Notes under the pieces: generated by a model
Seen by the model: the letters and a program-made list of their open reading frames with translations, nothing else
Told to the model about the DNA's origin: nothing
The model's database searches: none
Position numbers and translations under genes: made by a program
In this document: piece after piece, positions 1-8,371 of the stretch
Layout: each line of letters starts with the position of its first letter
Position numbering within the stretch: position 1 is the stretch's first letter
Source of the DNA: an uncultured Granulosicoccaceae bacterium
GTDB taxonomy: Bacteria; Pseudomonadota; Gammaproteobacteria; Granulosicoccales; Granulosicoccaceae
NCBI GenBank assembly: GCA_938020525.1
Contig: CALIHW010000083.1
Location: forward strand, 1 to 60,785
Direction: 5' to 3'
Length of the DNA: 60,785 bases

Positions 1-106
1 GTAGAAGGGTGAACACCACTCTATCTTGAGGTCTGAGATTCATCTGTCGTCGAATCTCAGCCGGAATAGTGATCTGGCCTTTACTGGTTATTGCTGCTTC
101 CGCCAT
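1..106 (-). CDS. AbrB/SpoVT-type antitoxin or regulator, N-terminal part (cut by window edge)
   Basis: The first 35 residues can be read, beginning MAEAAITSKGQITIPAEIR. This is the classic swapped-hairpin AbrB/MazE-like DNA-binding motif (TSKGQITIPxEIRxxL). Such proteins are usually the antitoxin of a toxin-antitoxin pair, often with a PIN-domain toxin just downstream, or small transition-state regulators. The downstream gene would lie outside the window, so the partner cannot be seen. The ATG at 106-104 is preceded by a good AAGGAG ribosome site (113-118 on the plus strand) and by a strong promoter. The family is clear; the toxin-antitoxin role is inference. Confidence 0.85.
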   Translation of the reverse strand, partial: MAEAAITSKGQITIPAEIRRQMNLRPQDRVVFTLL

Positions 107-130
107 AACATTCTCCTTACATTATCTGTT

Positions 131-159
131 ATTGTAAGGCATGAGGCGACGAGAATCAA
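131..159 (-). promoter_or_regulatory. Sigma70-type promoter of the AbrB-like gene
   Basis: Read on the minus strand, a TTGATT -35 box (159-154) is followed after exactly 17 bases by a TACAAT -10 box (136-131). The start codon of the AbrB-like gene is 25 bases further on. Spacing and box quality are near consensus. AbrB-type antitoxins usually repress their own promoter, so the AT-rich sequence around it is a likely operator; that is inference. Confidence 0.6.
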
Positions 160-436
160 TATCGATTACTTTCATTTTGTGACCCGACATAAGCTGAGTG
201 ACAGCTTCAGAGCATTCGAACGTTTTAAATTCAACGAGCGCTGAGAACAGCGACTGGCAGGTTTTGCCCGGTATGCGACCGATGAGCACCGACTAGTTCG
301 ATGACTTCTAACCTTTCTTCCGTATTTTTTCTAAATCTATCTCATGTCCTTGATGAACTGCTATTGCCGAACAAAGCCGAATTAACAAAGCTATCATCGG
401 ATTTTACCGCTCCATTCGGAGTAAAAACTTACTTAA
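160..436. other. Intergenic stretch with no gene recognised
   Basis: The roughly 280 bases between the AbrB promoter and the end of the TPR gene hold no open frame with a ribosome site or recognisable protein. I see nothing else I can support in it. Confidence 0.5.
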
Positions 437-2077
437 CTACAAGCCCCTGCAATAACACGAATACTCGATTTTCACGTCGGCTTTAGCAAGTGCTACGTCA
501 AGACTTGGTTTGAGTAAGATTGCTTCGTCTTCTCTGTGCAGCTTATTCAGGCATTCATGCAAACCGAGAAGGCTCCATACGTTGCCAGGATGCTGGCACG
601 GGCGTGGCAAAGTGTTGTCGAGGCCTAAATCAGCACGATAGACAGCCTCTGCTTCTTCGAAGTGGTTTTGTTCCATCAACAATGCACCAAGTGCGTGTCG
701 TGTTGGTTGCATCCAGCCCCAGGGCTCGTCGTAAGGCAGGTTATCATCAATCTCAACTGAACGACGCAGGTGTGTGAATGCTTTGTCAAAATCACCTTTC
801 CGATAGCTCAATTCACCCTCTAACATTTCATCTGCAACAGCTAATATGTCGGTGCATAGATTGTTGAATATCGTACGTGTTGGAGGCATTGCGGCTTTGG
901 CTTCCAGGTAATCCAGCCTGGCGGCATCAGCTGCTGCTATATCACCTGTCGCTGCGTGCGCCACTGTTTTCGCATAGTGAATAAGCGCAAGCGTAAACGC
1001 ATATAGTTTTGGATCTTCTGGTAGTGATTGCTGTTTTATCTGTTCCCATTCCCCAAATCGAATTAGCACGTGTAGTTTCATGGGGTAAAAACCTTCAACA
1101 AAATCGGCCAACGGCTCTACCACATCTGGAGGTAGGGCAGCGGAAAGTTGATCGGCGGTATCAAGTGCTGTCCGTCGATGACCGAGAAACATTGCGCCAT
1201 AAATCTTGAAATGAAAATTGTGGCAACGGTATAAAGTATAAAAGTTAAAAGGTCCTGACTTCTGCAGGTATTTATTATCTGCCAGAATAGCGCGATGGTT
1301 GCGCTGAATAACGTTCTCGTATCGTCCACATAGAATATCTATATGGGTTGGCATATGCTGCAGATGCCCTGCGTCTGGTACTAGATCGATCAATGCATCA
1401 CTTGCATCCAGGGCCTTTTCAGGATGCGGCGACATTTCCATCAAATGCAGGTACATGTGTAACAATCCGGGGTGGCTTTTAGATCCCTTAGTTGATAACT
1501 GTTCAAATGCAGTCTCGAGTACCGTTACCGCTTCTTTGGTATCAGCACCCTCTGCGGCGGTGCCGCTATGTAAATCCCACAACTCCCAAGGTGTACGATT
1601 CATTAGAGATTCAGCAAATAGCGCGCACACATCTATGTCATCCGGGTATGACTTATAGACTTTACGCATTGCATTCGCATAGGCATCATTCGAAGATTTG
1701 AAATTATCTTCTGTAGGATCGTTAGAATAGCGTTGTATGAGTGCCTCGACTAAAGCGTATTCAGGTTCGCTTGCCTGGTAGCGCTCGCTTTTGCGTAGAT
1801 CTTTTAGTTTGCCGGCAGCATTAATACAAAAAGCCTTCTCGTCTTCTTTCAGATCTCCCCACTGCTTGTTGTAGTTCGGTCCACTTGCGTAAGCTATACC
1901 CCACAGCGCCATCACACATTGTGGATCGTACGTCAGCGCTTTAGCAAAACACTCTATAGCCTCCTCATGATGGAACCCATATGTCCAGTTAAAACCTCTG
2001 TCGAACCACATCTGAGCTTCGGGGCTCGAGGTTGTGATGGTACGTTGAAAATTCCCTAGATCGTAGTAGTCAGACAT
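437..2077 (-). CDS. Tetratricopeptide-repeat protein (546 aa)
   Basis: A cytoplasmic-looking protein without signal peptide or membrane segment. Near residues 40-65 a typical TPR helix pair is visible (HHEEAIECFAKALTYDPQC), and further helical repeats follow through the chain (for example around 430-510: SYRKGDFDKAFTHLRRSVEI, FEEAEAVYRADLG). It resembles the family of about 550-residue TPR proteins annotated only as tetratricopeptide repeat protein; no catalytic motif is apparent. The ATG at 2077 has a GGAG ribosome site about six bases upstream. It stands alone: a palindromic element lies between it and the next gene on the same strand. TPRs imply a protein-binding role, but the partner is unknown. 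Confidence 0.85.
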   Translation of the reverse strand: MSDYYDLGNFQRTITTSSPEAQMWFDRGFNWTYGFHHEEAIECFAKALTYDPQCVMALWGIAYASGPNYNKQWGDLKEDEKAFCINAAGKLKDLRKSERYQASEPEYALVEALIQRYSNDPTEDNFKSSNDAYANAMRKVYKSYPDDIDVCALFAESLMNRTPWELWDLHSGTAAEGADTKEAVTVLETAFEQLSTKGSKSHPGLLHMYLHLMEMSPHPEKALDASDALIDLVPDAGHLQHMPTHIDILCGRYENVIQRNHRAILADNKYLQKSGPFNFYTLYRCHNFHFKIYGAMFLGHRRTALDTADQLSAALPPDVVEPLADFVEGFYPMKLHVLIRFGEWEQIKQQSLPEDPKLYAFTLALIHYAKTVAHAATGDIAAADAARLDYLEAKAAMPPTRTIFNNLCTDILAVADEMLEGELSYRKGDFDKAFTHLRRSVEIDDNLPYDEPWGWMQPTRHALGALLMEQNHFEEAEAVYRADLGLDNTLPRPCQHPGNVWSLLGLHECLNKLHREDEAILLKPSLDVALAKADVKIEYSCYCRGL

Positions 2078-2131
2078 ACTATCTCCGATTTTCGCGTTAC
2101 TGATTCCCTTGGGTGTTTATTGAATGCAGTG

Positions 2132-2213
2132 CTAGTCGGGTTAATTCATCAGGCGTGTCTATTCGACACCAGATTTCCTCTGGAATCGAATCCTCAAGAA
2201 TACACTGGGCTAG
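2132..2213. repeat. Short copy of the CTAG-ended palindromic element (82 bp)
   Basis: The stretch starts with CTAG and TTAATTCATCAGG and ends with CCTCAAGAATACACTGGGCTAG-like sequence, so both ends match the terminal inverted repeats of the full element at 40531-40776. The middle is a near palindrome around ATTCGACACCAGATTTCC and TGGAATCGAAT, which also matches the core of the full element. It looks like an internally deleted relative. It lies between the TPR gene and the SGNH-domain gene. Confidence 0.6.
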
Positions 2214-2230
2214 TGTACTAGATATATGAC

Positions 2231-5200
2231 CTACCGATGTCGATTAGCCTGATACGTATCCCAAGCTACAGTTTGCAATAGCTGTGCATCTTCTTCATTC
2301 AACGTTAACGTTGGTAGCCCAGCCGGATTTTCACCGGTAAGGTAGGCGTATAGCACGTAAGATATTAACGCTTTACCGTGTTGAGTCGGATGCGCATAGT
2401 CGAAGTACAAAGAGAACGGGGGAGATTCATTGTGTAAAGTGTAGAAGTAATCCCATGCTCTGCCAATATGCACGATTGGTGCATTAAAGAAGTTCGCAAT
2501 GTCTTCATAACCGGACATGATCGCTTCAGTTTTGACTGGCTCTCTGTCCTGTAGTCCCCAGGTCTGATAGAAACCCATTTCACTGCCAGCGGCATCAATT
2601 TTCGATTTTAGCGAAGCGACAATCTCATAAGGACTATCGTGAGTGATAACGCCACTGCTTTGTTCTTGTATCAGTGTCAGGTCGTAGCCTTCTGCAATGA
2701 GGTCCAGAGTGTTCTGATTGGTATCGTGCAGATACCACCAGTAGCCACCCGGGTTGGAGGTACCCATTTCAGATGTGAAGCCCTTGCAGACAAGTAACTC
2801 TGTTAGTTTCTGTTGTATCTCGTTCATCAGGCTGTTTCCAACCAGTGCTACACTGATAGTTTGGTTTCTGGAATTAACTGCATCACAACCAGCCGGTGGT
2901 GCAGGTGGTAACAGATTGATGGTGACCGTCGCTTCTGATCTATTGCCCTGTGCGTCTCTTATACCGTAGGTAAAATAGTCGGTAGTAGGGCTGAGCAAGC
3001 CACGCAGGTAAGGTGTGTAGATGACAATCCCGCTGGCCCTTTGTGAAGCATTTACCCAGCCTTTTGAATCAGTACCATCCGTTCCGTAAGTGGCAATATA
3101 GAACGTAGCCGGATCAAAAGTTCCAAGATCATTTGCTGCAAAAAATATCGGTACGGATGCGCTGCCGTCTGTAGCGATGTTGAGGGTTACTTCATCAGCC
3201 AGTGCCTGAAGCACGCCGGCTGGTGGTGCGGCAGATACTGTAACCAGGACGGTATCGGTATCGGTTGCGCCATCGTTATCGGTGACTGTCAACTGGATTG
3301 TATAGTCACCTTCAGTGAGGCCATTCAGAGATGCAATCGCCCCTCTGGCTATTATGGTGTTGTTCTCACGCCATACATAGCCTGTGATGTTGCCATCGCT
3401 ATCGCTGCTTCCAGTGGCATTGAGCGTTACAACCTCACCCTGTTGGATACTATGGTTGCTGCCGGCATCAGCTATTGGAGATGCATTACCAGACTGAGCG
3501 TCATTGACAGTAACGACTACAGTATCTGTGTCTGTTGCTCCATCGTTGTCTGTTACCAACAGAGATATTGCGTAATTACCTGCAGCCAGATTCCTAATAA
3601 CCGGACTAACCCCGGTGCCTATCTGACTGCCTGCCTGGGACCAGATATAACTGACTATACTGCCATCAGTATCTCTGCTGCCGCTACCATCTAGTGTCAC
3701 GTTCAGACCTGCGGTAACAGACTGGTTGGATCCCGCATCTGCTATCGGGGTAACGTTTGGCAGAGGTTGCGGATCAGGATCTGGATCAGGGTCTGGATCT
3801 GGTATACTAGGGCCTGTATCACCGATATTCACTGTGACTGTGGTTGTTGAGGTACCGACACCGGGAATTCTTAGTCGATAGGCAAAGGTATCGGTACCCG
3901 TTCGGCCAGTATACGCCGTGTAGGTGATGGTTCCTGCAACCTGATCAATTCTGCGCCAGCCACTAGTCGGATACGGGCTGACATTAGTTTCTATCGATGC
4001 CCCTTCGGCGCCTGTGTCGTTAGCCAGAATATTTATGGTGACGGAACCACCTTCAGCTACTGTGGCGGTGTCAGGATTTGCAACAAACGGGTCAGCACCA
4101 CCGGGATCATCTTCTGTTACTGTAACTACTACAGTGTCTGTATCTGTAGCGCCGTCATCATCGGTCACTCTTAAGGTAATGGTGTGGTTGCCTGTGGCAA
4201 GATTACTCAGCGTCACATTTTGCGCGCTACCCAATTGAACACCATTCTCGGTCCATCTATAACTTGCAATAGTGCCATCGCTATCGCTGCTGCCGGAGGC
4301 ATTTAATGTGACGGTCTGGCCTGATGCAATAGTTTGGTTTGATCCGGCATCTGCTATTGGCGCTGAGTTAGGGGTTGGGTCCGGGTCCGGATCAGGAGTT
4401 ACCGGGCCCGGATCACCGATAGTTACCGTTACGGTGGTAGTTCTTGTACCGGTGCCGGGAATTCTCAATCGGTAACCGAAAGTATCCGTGCCAGTGCGGC
4501 CTGCATATACATTGTACGTGATGGTTCCCGCTGCCTGATCAACTCTCAACCAACCACTCGAAGCAAACGGGCTAACATTAGTTTCTATCGTTGCACCTTC
4601 AGTTCCGGTGTCGTTAGCCAGAATGTCAATGGTGACTGAACCACCTTCAGCAACATTGGCTGTGTCAGGGTTTGCTGCGAACTGGGTTGTACTATCGCCT
4701 GGTGCATTGACTGTGACTGTTACAGTGTCTGTATCAGTTGCGCCATCGTTGTCGGTGACGCGCAGGGTTATTGTGTAAATGCCAGTACCCCGATTGCTGA
4801 TCACTGGACGAGCGCCAGTGCCAATCTGACTACCACCATTTGACCAGACATAGCTGGCTATACTGCCGTCAGAATCTCTGCTGCCGTTGCCGTTCAGTGT
4901 TACGTTTTCACCGGCTGTAATCGTTTGATTGGGTCCCGCATCTGCGATCGGGGCAGCGTTAGGGTTTGGATCTGGATCAGGATCAGGGTCAGGGTCAGGA
5001 GTTAGCGGGCCAGAGTCACCGATAGTTACCGTGACAGTGGTGGTTGACGTACCAAAACCCGGCACTCTCAAACGGTAGGCAAAAGTATCGGTACCGTTGC
5101 GACCAATATAGGGTGTGTAGGTAATTGTGCCTGCCGTCTGATCCACTCTGAGCCAGCCACTGGTAGCAGAAGGGCTGACGTTGGACTCGATTGTGGCACC

Positions 5201-5377
5201 ATTGGTCCCGGTGTCATTACTAAGCACGTCTATTGTGACCGAACCACTCTCTGCAACAACCGCACTATCCGGGTTTGCAACGGGTGCTGACTGAGCGGAT
5301 GCCTGTGGCGCAATAGCACTTAGTAAAGCGATAACTACAGTGTTTTTTATTAACCGGCGAAGAGAGTGTTTGCACAT
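2231..5377 (-). CDS. Secreted multidomain protein: cadherin-like and PKD repeats with C-terminal SGNH hydrolase domain
   Basis: The precursor begins MCKHSLRRLIKNTVVIALLS and has a signal peptide cleaved near ASAQ. Three cadherin-like/Ig-type repeats follow (each beginning PVANPDSAxVAE-like and carrying VTIxxLxNDTG). They alternate with PKD-type domains (IADAGxNQ...DSDGxIxSYxW...VTDNDGATDTDTV) and Pro-Asp-rich linkers. The last ~220 residues form a SGNH/GDSL-like domain: VGNSLM supplies the nucleophile Ser with Asn in place of the usual GDS Asp, and DYAHPTQHGKAL matches the catalytic Asp-x-x-His block. An extracellular esterase or deacetylase acting on glycans is likely for such domains, but the substrate is unknown. 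A TTG codon at 5401 is in frame, but the ATG at 5377 has an AGGA site seven bases upstream and gives a clean signal peptide. Confidence 0.85.
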   Translation of the reverse strand: MCKHSLRRLIKNTVVIALLSAIAPQASAQSAPVANPDSAVVAESGSVTIDVLSNDTGTNGATIESNVSPSATSGWLRVDQTAGTITYTPYIGRNGTDTFAYRLRVPGFGTSTTTVTVTIGDSGPLTPDPDPDPDPDPNPNAAPIADAGPNQTITAGENVTLNGNGSRDSDGSIASYVWSNGGSQIGTGARPVISNRGTGIYTITLRVTDNDGATDTDTVTVTVNAPGDSTTQFAANPDTANVAEGGSVTIDILANDTGTEGATIETNVSPFASSGWLRVDQAAGTITYNVYAGRTGTDTFGYRLRIPGTGTRTTTVTVTIGDPGPVTPDPDPDPTPNSAPIADAGSNQTIASGQTVTLNASGSSDSDGTIASYRWTENGVQLGSAQNVTLSNLATGNHTITLRVTDDDGATDTDTVVVTVTEDDPGGADPFVANPDTATVAEGGSVTINILANDTGAEGASIETNVSPYPTSGWRRIDQVAGTITYTAYTGRTGTDTFAYRLRIPGVGTSTTTVTVNIGDTGPSIPDPDPDPDPDPQPLPNVTPIADAGSNQSVTAGLNVTLDGSGSRDTDGSIVSYIWSQAGSQIGTGVSPVIRNLAAGNYAISLLVTDNDGATDTDTVVVTVNDAQSGNASPIADAGSNHSIQQGEVVTLNATGSSDSDGNITGYVWRENNTIIARGAIASLNGLTEGDYTIQLTVTDNDGATDTDTVLVTVSAAPPAGVLQALADEVTLNIATDGSASVPIFFAANDLGTFDPATFYIATYGTDGTDSKGWVNASQRASGIVIYTPYLRGLLSPTTDYFTYGIRDAQGNRSEATVTINLLPPAPPAGCDAVNSRNQTISVALVGNSLMNEIQQKLTELLVCKGFTSEMGTSNPGGYWWYLHDTNQNTLDLIAEGYDLTLIQEQSSGVITHDSPYEIVASLKSKIDAAGSEMGFYQTWGLQDREPVKTEAIMSGYEDIANFFNAPIVHIGRAWDYFYTLHNESPPFSLYFDYAHPTQHGKALISYVLYAYLTGENPAGLPTLTLNEEDAQLLQTVAWDTYQANRHR

Positions 5378-5790
5378 ATTTAAATCCTGGGAAATCGACA
5401 ACTTGCTTCTGCGAAGCAGATCATATTGTCGAAGAATAGGCTTTAGCGTGCAAGCCGATTTAACATTTGTAGTGTTAACAAGTGATTCTCGTTTGTCGCT
5501 CGGAGCATACTGATATGCGATAAAGTTGCTTTATTAACATGCTTCTTTTGTTTAAAGTATGCTGCTTAGCATAAGGCACTTCACCTGTTGCACCGAAAAT
5601 CACCCAGGTTGATTGTTGGGTCAATCTTCAATTAAATGTCGGCTACCAGGGAATGCTGGCGTGGTTATACTAAGCGGACAGGTGTAGCGACCCAAGCTTA
5701 TATTAAGGGCTCATATCAAGGGTTCGTGCATCAAGCCGCGTATTCATACCTGAATTCCATAAACTATGCCTAGCCCTAGCAGGAGTCCAC
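5378..5790. other. Divergent intergenic region with a hairpin
   Basis: About 410 bases separate the start of the SGNH-domain gene from the start of the enoyl-CoA-hydratase homologue, so promoters for both directions should lie here. A perfect stem-loop, TATGCT-GCTT-AGCATA, sits at 5558-5573, and a second small hairpin (GCTTC-TGC-GAAGC) at 5405-5417, just before the SGNH-domain gene. I see no coding sequence I can support. Confidence 0.4.
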
Positions 5791-6588
5791 TTGACAGCTG
5801 AACTTTTAAACCGCAAAGATGAAAACGGTGTCGCCGTCCTGACATTAAATGCGCCGCAGTCGATTAATGCACTATCTGAGGCGATGCTGTCTGCGTTATC
5901 AGAAACCCTGGATGACATTGCAGCGGACAACAACGTAAAAGTGGTTATTCTGCGCAGTGCAGGTGAGCACTTCTGTGCAGGCCATAACCTAAAGGAGATG
6001 ACTGAACGTCGCAAAGACAGCGACGGTGGTTTTCAGTACTTTCAGGACTTGTTTGCAAGTTGCTCTGCCATGATGTTGCGCATTGTGCGTTTACCACAAC
6101 CTGTCATTGCAGAAGTCAAAGGTATTGCAACGGCTGCCGGCTGTCAGCTGGTAGCAACTTGTGATTTAGCGGTTGCGTCAGATCAATCCCGCTTCGCGAC
6201 TTCCGGTGTCAACATCGGTCTCTTTTGCTCTACACCTATGGTGGCATTGAGTCGCAATGTTCCTCGTAAACAGGCGATGGAAATGCTGTTGCTTGGTGAG
6301 TTTCTACCAGCTGAGCGGATGGCAGAGATGGGTATGATTAATCGCGTAGTACCGTTAGATAAGCTCGAAGAAACATCGATGCAGCTGGCTCGTATTGTCG
6401 CTGATAAATCTCCGGCTGCAATAAAGATTGGCAAACGAGCCTTCTATGAGCAAGCAGAAATGTCTATTGAAGACGCTTATGCCTACGCGGGTCAAGTGAT
6501 GGCAGAAAACATGATGGCACAGGATGCAGAGGCGGGTATCGGTGCGTTTACCAGAAAAGAAAAAATGCCTGAGTGGGAAGGTAAATGA
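5791..6588 (+). CDS. Enoyl-CoA hydratase/isomerase family protein, ECHDC3-like (265 aa)
   Basis: A crotonase-fold protein of normal length. The oxyanion-hole segment GEHFCAGHNLKEM (near residue 57) and the GIATAAGCQLVATCDLAVAS segment (near 112) are typical. The stretch GLFCSTPMVALSRNVPRKQAMEML is characteristic of the ECHDC3-like subgroup. In true enoyl-CoA hydratases two glutamates do the acid-base chemistry; here the equivalent places read AAGCQ and SGVNIG, so both are replaced. It may therefore bind acyl-CoA without being a classical hydratase. The start is TTG at 5791, supported by AGGAG five bases upstream. Its stop overlaps the start of the acyl-CoA ligase gene by four bases (ATGA), so the two are translationally coupled and probably act on the same acyl-CoA. 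Confidence 0.88.
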   Translation: MTAELLNRKDENGVAVLTLNAPQSINALSEAMLSALSETLDDIAADNNVKVVILRSAGEHFCAGHNLKEMTERRKDSDGGFQYFQDLFASCSAMMLRIVRLPQPVIAEVKGIATAAGCQLVATCDLAVASDQSRFATSGVNIGLFCSTPMVALSRNVPRKQAMEMLLLGEFLPAERMAEMGMINRVVPLDKLEETSMQLARIVADKSPAAIKIGKRAFYEQAEMSIEDAYAYAGQVMAENMMAQDAEAGIGAFTRKEKMPEWEGK

Positions 6589-8213
6589 ACAAGCTATATG
6601 ACGGGTCGGAGCTTAAGCGTTGTGCAGCCAATCATTCACCGTTATCACCAGTCTCAATACTCAAGCGTGTAGAGCGAGTACATCCGGAGCTGCCAGCTCA
6701 GATACACGGTGATATCCGACGTAATTGGGGGCAGGTAGCTGCACGCTGCAAGCGACTCGCCTCCGGACTAAAGCATCACGGAGTAGGTAAGGGAGATACG
6801 GTCGCATTAATCGCCCCGAATATTCCAGAAGCGCTGGAATGTGCATTAGCTGTGCCGATGCTTGGTGCTGTACTCAATGCGAACAATGTAAGACTCGACG
6901 CTGCGACCATCGCTTATATTCTCGATCATGGTGAAGCGAATATTGTGCTTGTCGACACAGAGTTTTCTGACCTGGCAGCTGATGCGGTTCAACAGTGCGG
7001 TCGTGATATTTTAATTGTCGATATAGAAGACAGTCAGGGGCCCGGTGGTAAAAGAATAGGGTCGTTAACCTATGATGAACTGTTAGCTGATGGAACGGAA
7101 GACTTTGCCTACACTTTACCGGATGATGAATGGGATGCACTGGCATTGAACTATACTTCCGGTACTACGGGGCGCCCTAAGGGTGTTGTGTATTCTCATC
7201 GGGGTGCATGGAACAACGCAGTAAACAATGTCATTACCTGGGAGATGCCACATCATCCGGTGTACTTATGGTCTCTGCCTTTGTTTCACTGCAATGGCTG
7301 GTGTTTTCCGTGGACTATAACGCTATTGGCGGGTACGCATGTTTTTATGCGAGCGCCTAGAGCTGATGCAATCTATAGCGCTTTTTCAGAGCACGGTGTG
7401 ACGCATCTTTGCGGTGCACCTATTATCATGTCGATGATCTCCGCTGCTGCACCGGAAGACAAATGTGAGTTTGATCAGAAAATAAAAATGATGACGGCTG
7501 CAGCTCCTCCACCGGCCTCGGTTATCGAAGATATGGAATCGATGGGCATATCTGTTACTCATGTATACGGCTTAACGGAGGTTTATGGACCAGCTGTGGT
7601 TTGTGCGGAAAAACCAGACTGGTCAAACCTACCCGTAGAAGAACAAGCGCAACTTAAGGCGCGGCAGGGTGTTGCCTACGAGTTGGAAGAAGACGTACTG
7701 GTACTAGACCCTGATACCAACCAACCGGTGCCGTGGGATGGTGAAACCTCAGGTGAGATAGCCTTTCGCGGTAACACTGTGATGAAAGGTTATTTAAAAG
7801 CACCGGATGAAACTGCGGAGTCATTTAAAGATGGCTGGTTTTGGTCTGGTGATATAGCAGTACAGCATCCCGACGGCTACATTGAAATACGTGATCGTGC
7901 AAAAGATATTATCATTTCCGGTGGGGAGAATATTTCTTCAATTGAAGTAGAGAATGCACTTTATTCCCACGCGGCAGTTAGCCTCGTTGGAGTCGTCGCA
8001 CTACCGGATGAGAAGTGGGGTGAGGTGCCCTGTGCTTTTGTCGAGCTGGCTGATGGAAGTACCGCAACTGAAGCTGAATTGCTAGAACATGCCCGTGGTA
8101 ATCTGGCAGGTTTCAAACGACCAAAGAAAATAGTCTTTTGTGAGTTACCCAAGACTACAACTGGCAAGATCAGAAAGAACGAGCTAAGAGATTTGGCAAA
8201 ATCGTTGAATTGA
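6585..8213 (+). CDS. Acyl-CoA synthetase, AMP-forming (DmdB/medium-chain ligase-like, 542 aa)
   Basis: An ANL-superfamily ligase that would activate a carboxylic acid with ATP and CoA. Visible motifs in order: the P-loop TSGTTGRPKGVVYSHRG (near 191), AAPPPASV, the aromatic-binding VYGLTEVYGP (near 328), the hinge WSGDIAVQHPDGYIEIRDR (near 424), GGENISSIEVENAL, and the catalytic lysine in KTTTGKIRKNEL near the C-terminus. The overall pattern (HPVYLWSLPLFHCNGWCFPW) matches the ligase group that includes 3-methylmercaptopropionyl-CoA ligase DmdB of marine bacteria and medium-chain fatty acyl-CoA ligases. Substrate cannot be settled by eye. It overlaps the preceding crotonase gene by four bases. 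No other dmd gene is visible in the window. Confidence 0.9.
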   Translation: MNKLYDGSELKRCAANHSPLSPVSILKRVERVHPELPAQIHGDIRRNWGQVAARCKRLASGLKHHGVGKGDTVALIAPNIPEALECALAVPMLGAVLNANNVRLDAATIAYILDHGEANIVLVDTEFSDLAADAVQQCGRDILIVDIEDSQGPGGKRIGSLTYDELLADGTEDFAYTLPDDEWDALALNYTSGTTGRPKGVVYSHRGAWNNAVNNVITWEMPHHPVYLWSLPLFHCNGWCFPWTITLLAGTHVFMRAPRADAIYSAFSEHGVTHLCGAPIIMSMISAAAPEDKCEFDQKIKMMTAAAPPPASVIEDMESMGISVTHVYGLTEVYGPAVVCAEKPDWSNLPVEEQAQLKARQGVAYELEEDVLVLDPDTNQPVPWDGETSGEIAFRGNTVMKGYLKAPDETAESFKDGWFWSGDIAVQHPDGYIEIRDRAKDIIISGGENISSIEVENALYSHAAVSLVGVVALPDEKWGEVPCAFVELADGSTATEAELLEHARGNLAGFKRPKKIVFCELPKTTTGKIRKNELRDLAKSLN

Positions 8214-8371
8214 GACGGGATTAAACCTACTGAGCTGTCATTCTGATGCTATGGAATTCCGTCTTGCTGTGATTTACTCCCTGGGTGTTGAGCGCTGATA
8301 ACACTAGCGCAACCTGCCAGCACATAGTATCGAGATGTATATCTGCAGAGAGTATGACGGTTTGAGTATCG

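Noticed and set aside
5556-5573. A 15-base match (AGTATGCTGCTTAGC) to 41466-41480 as a dispersed repeat.
   Set aside because: A match of that length is expected by chance once or twice in 60 kb, and the flanks do not match.
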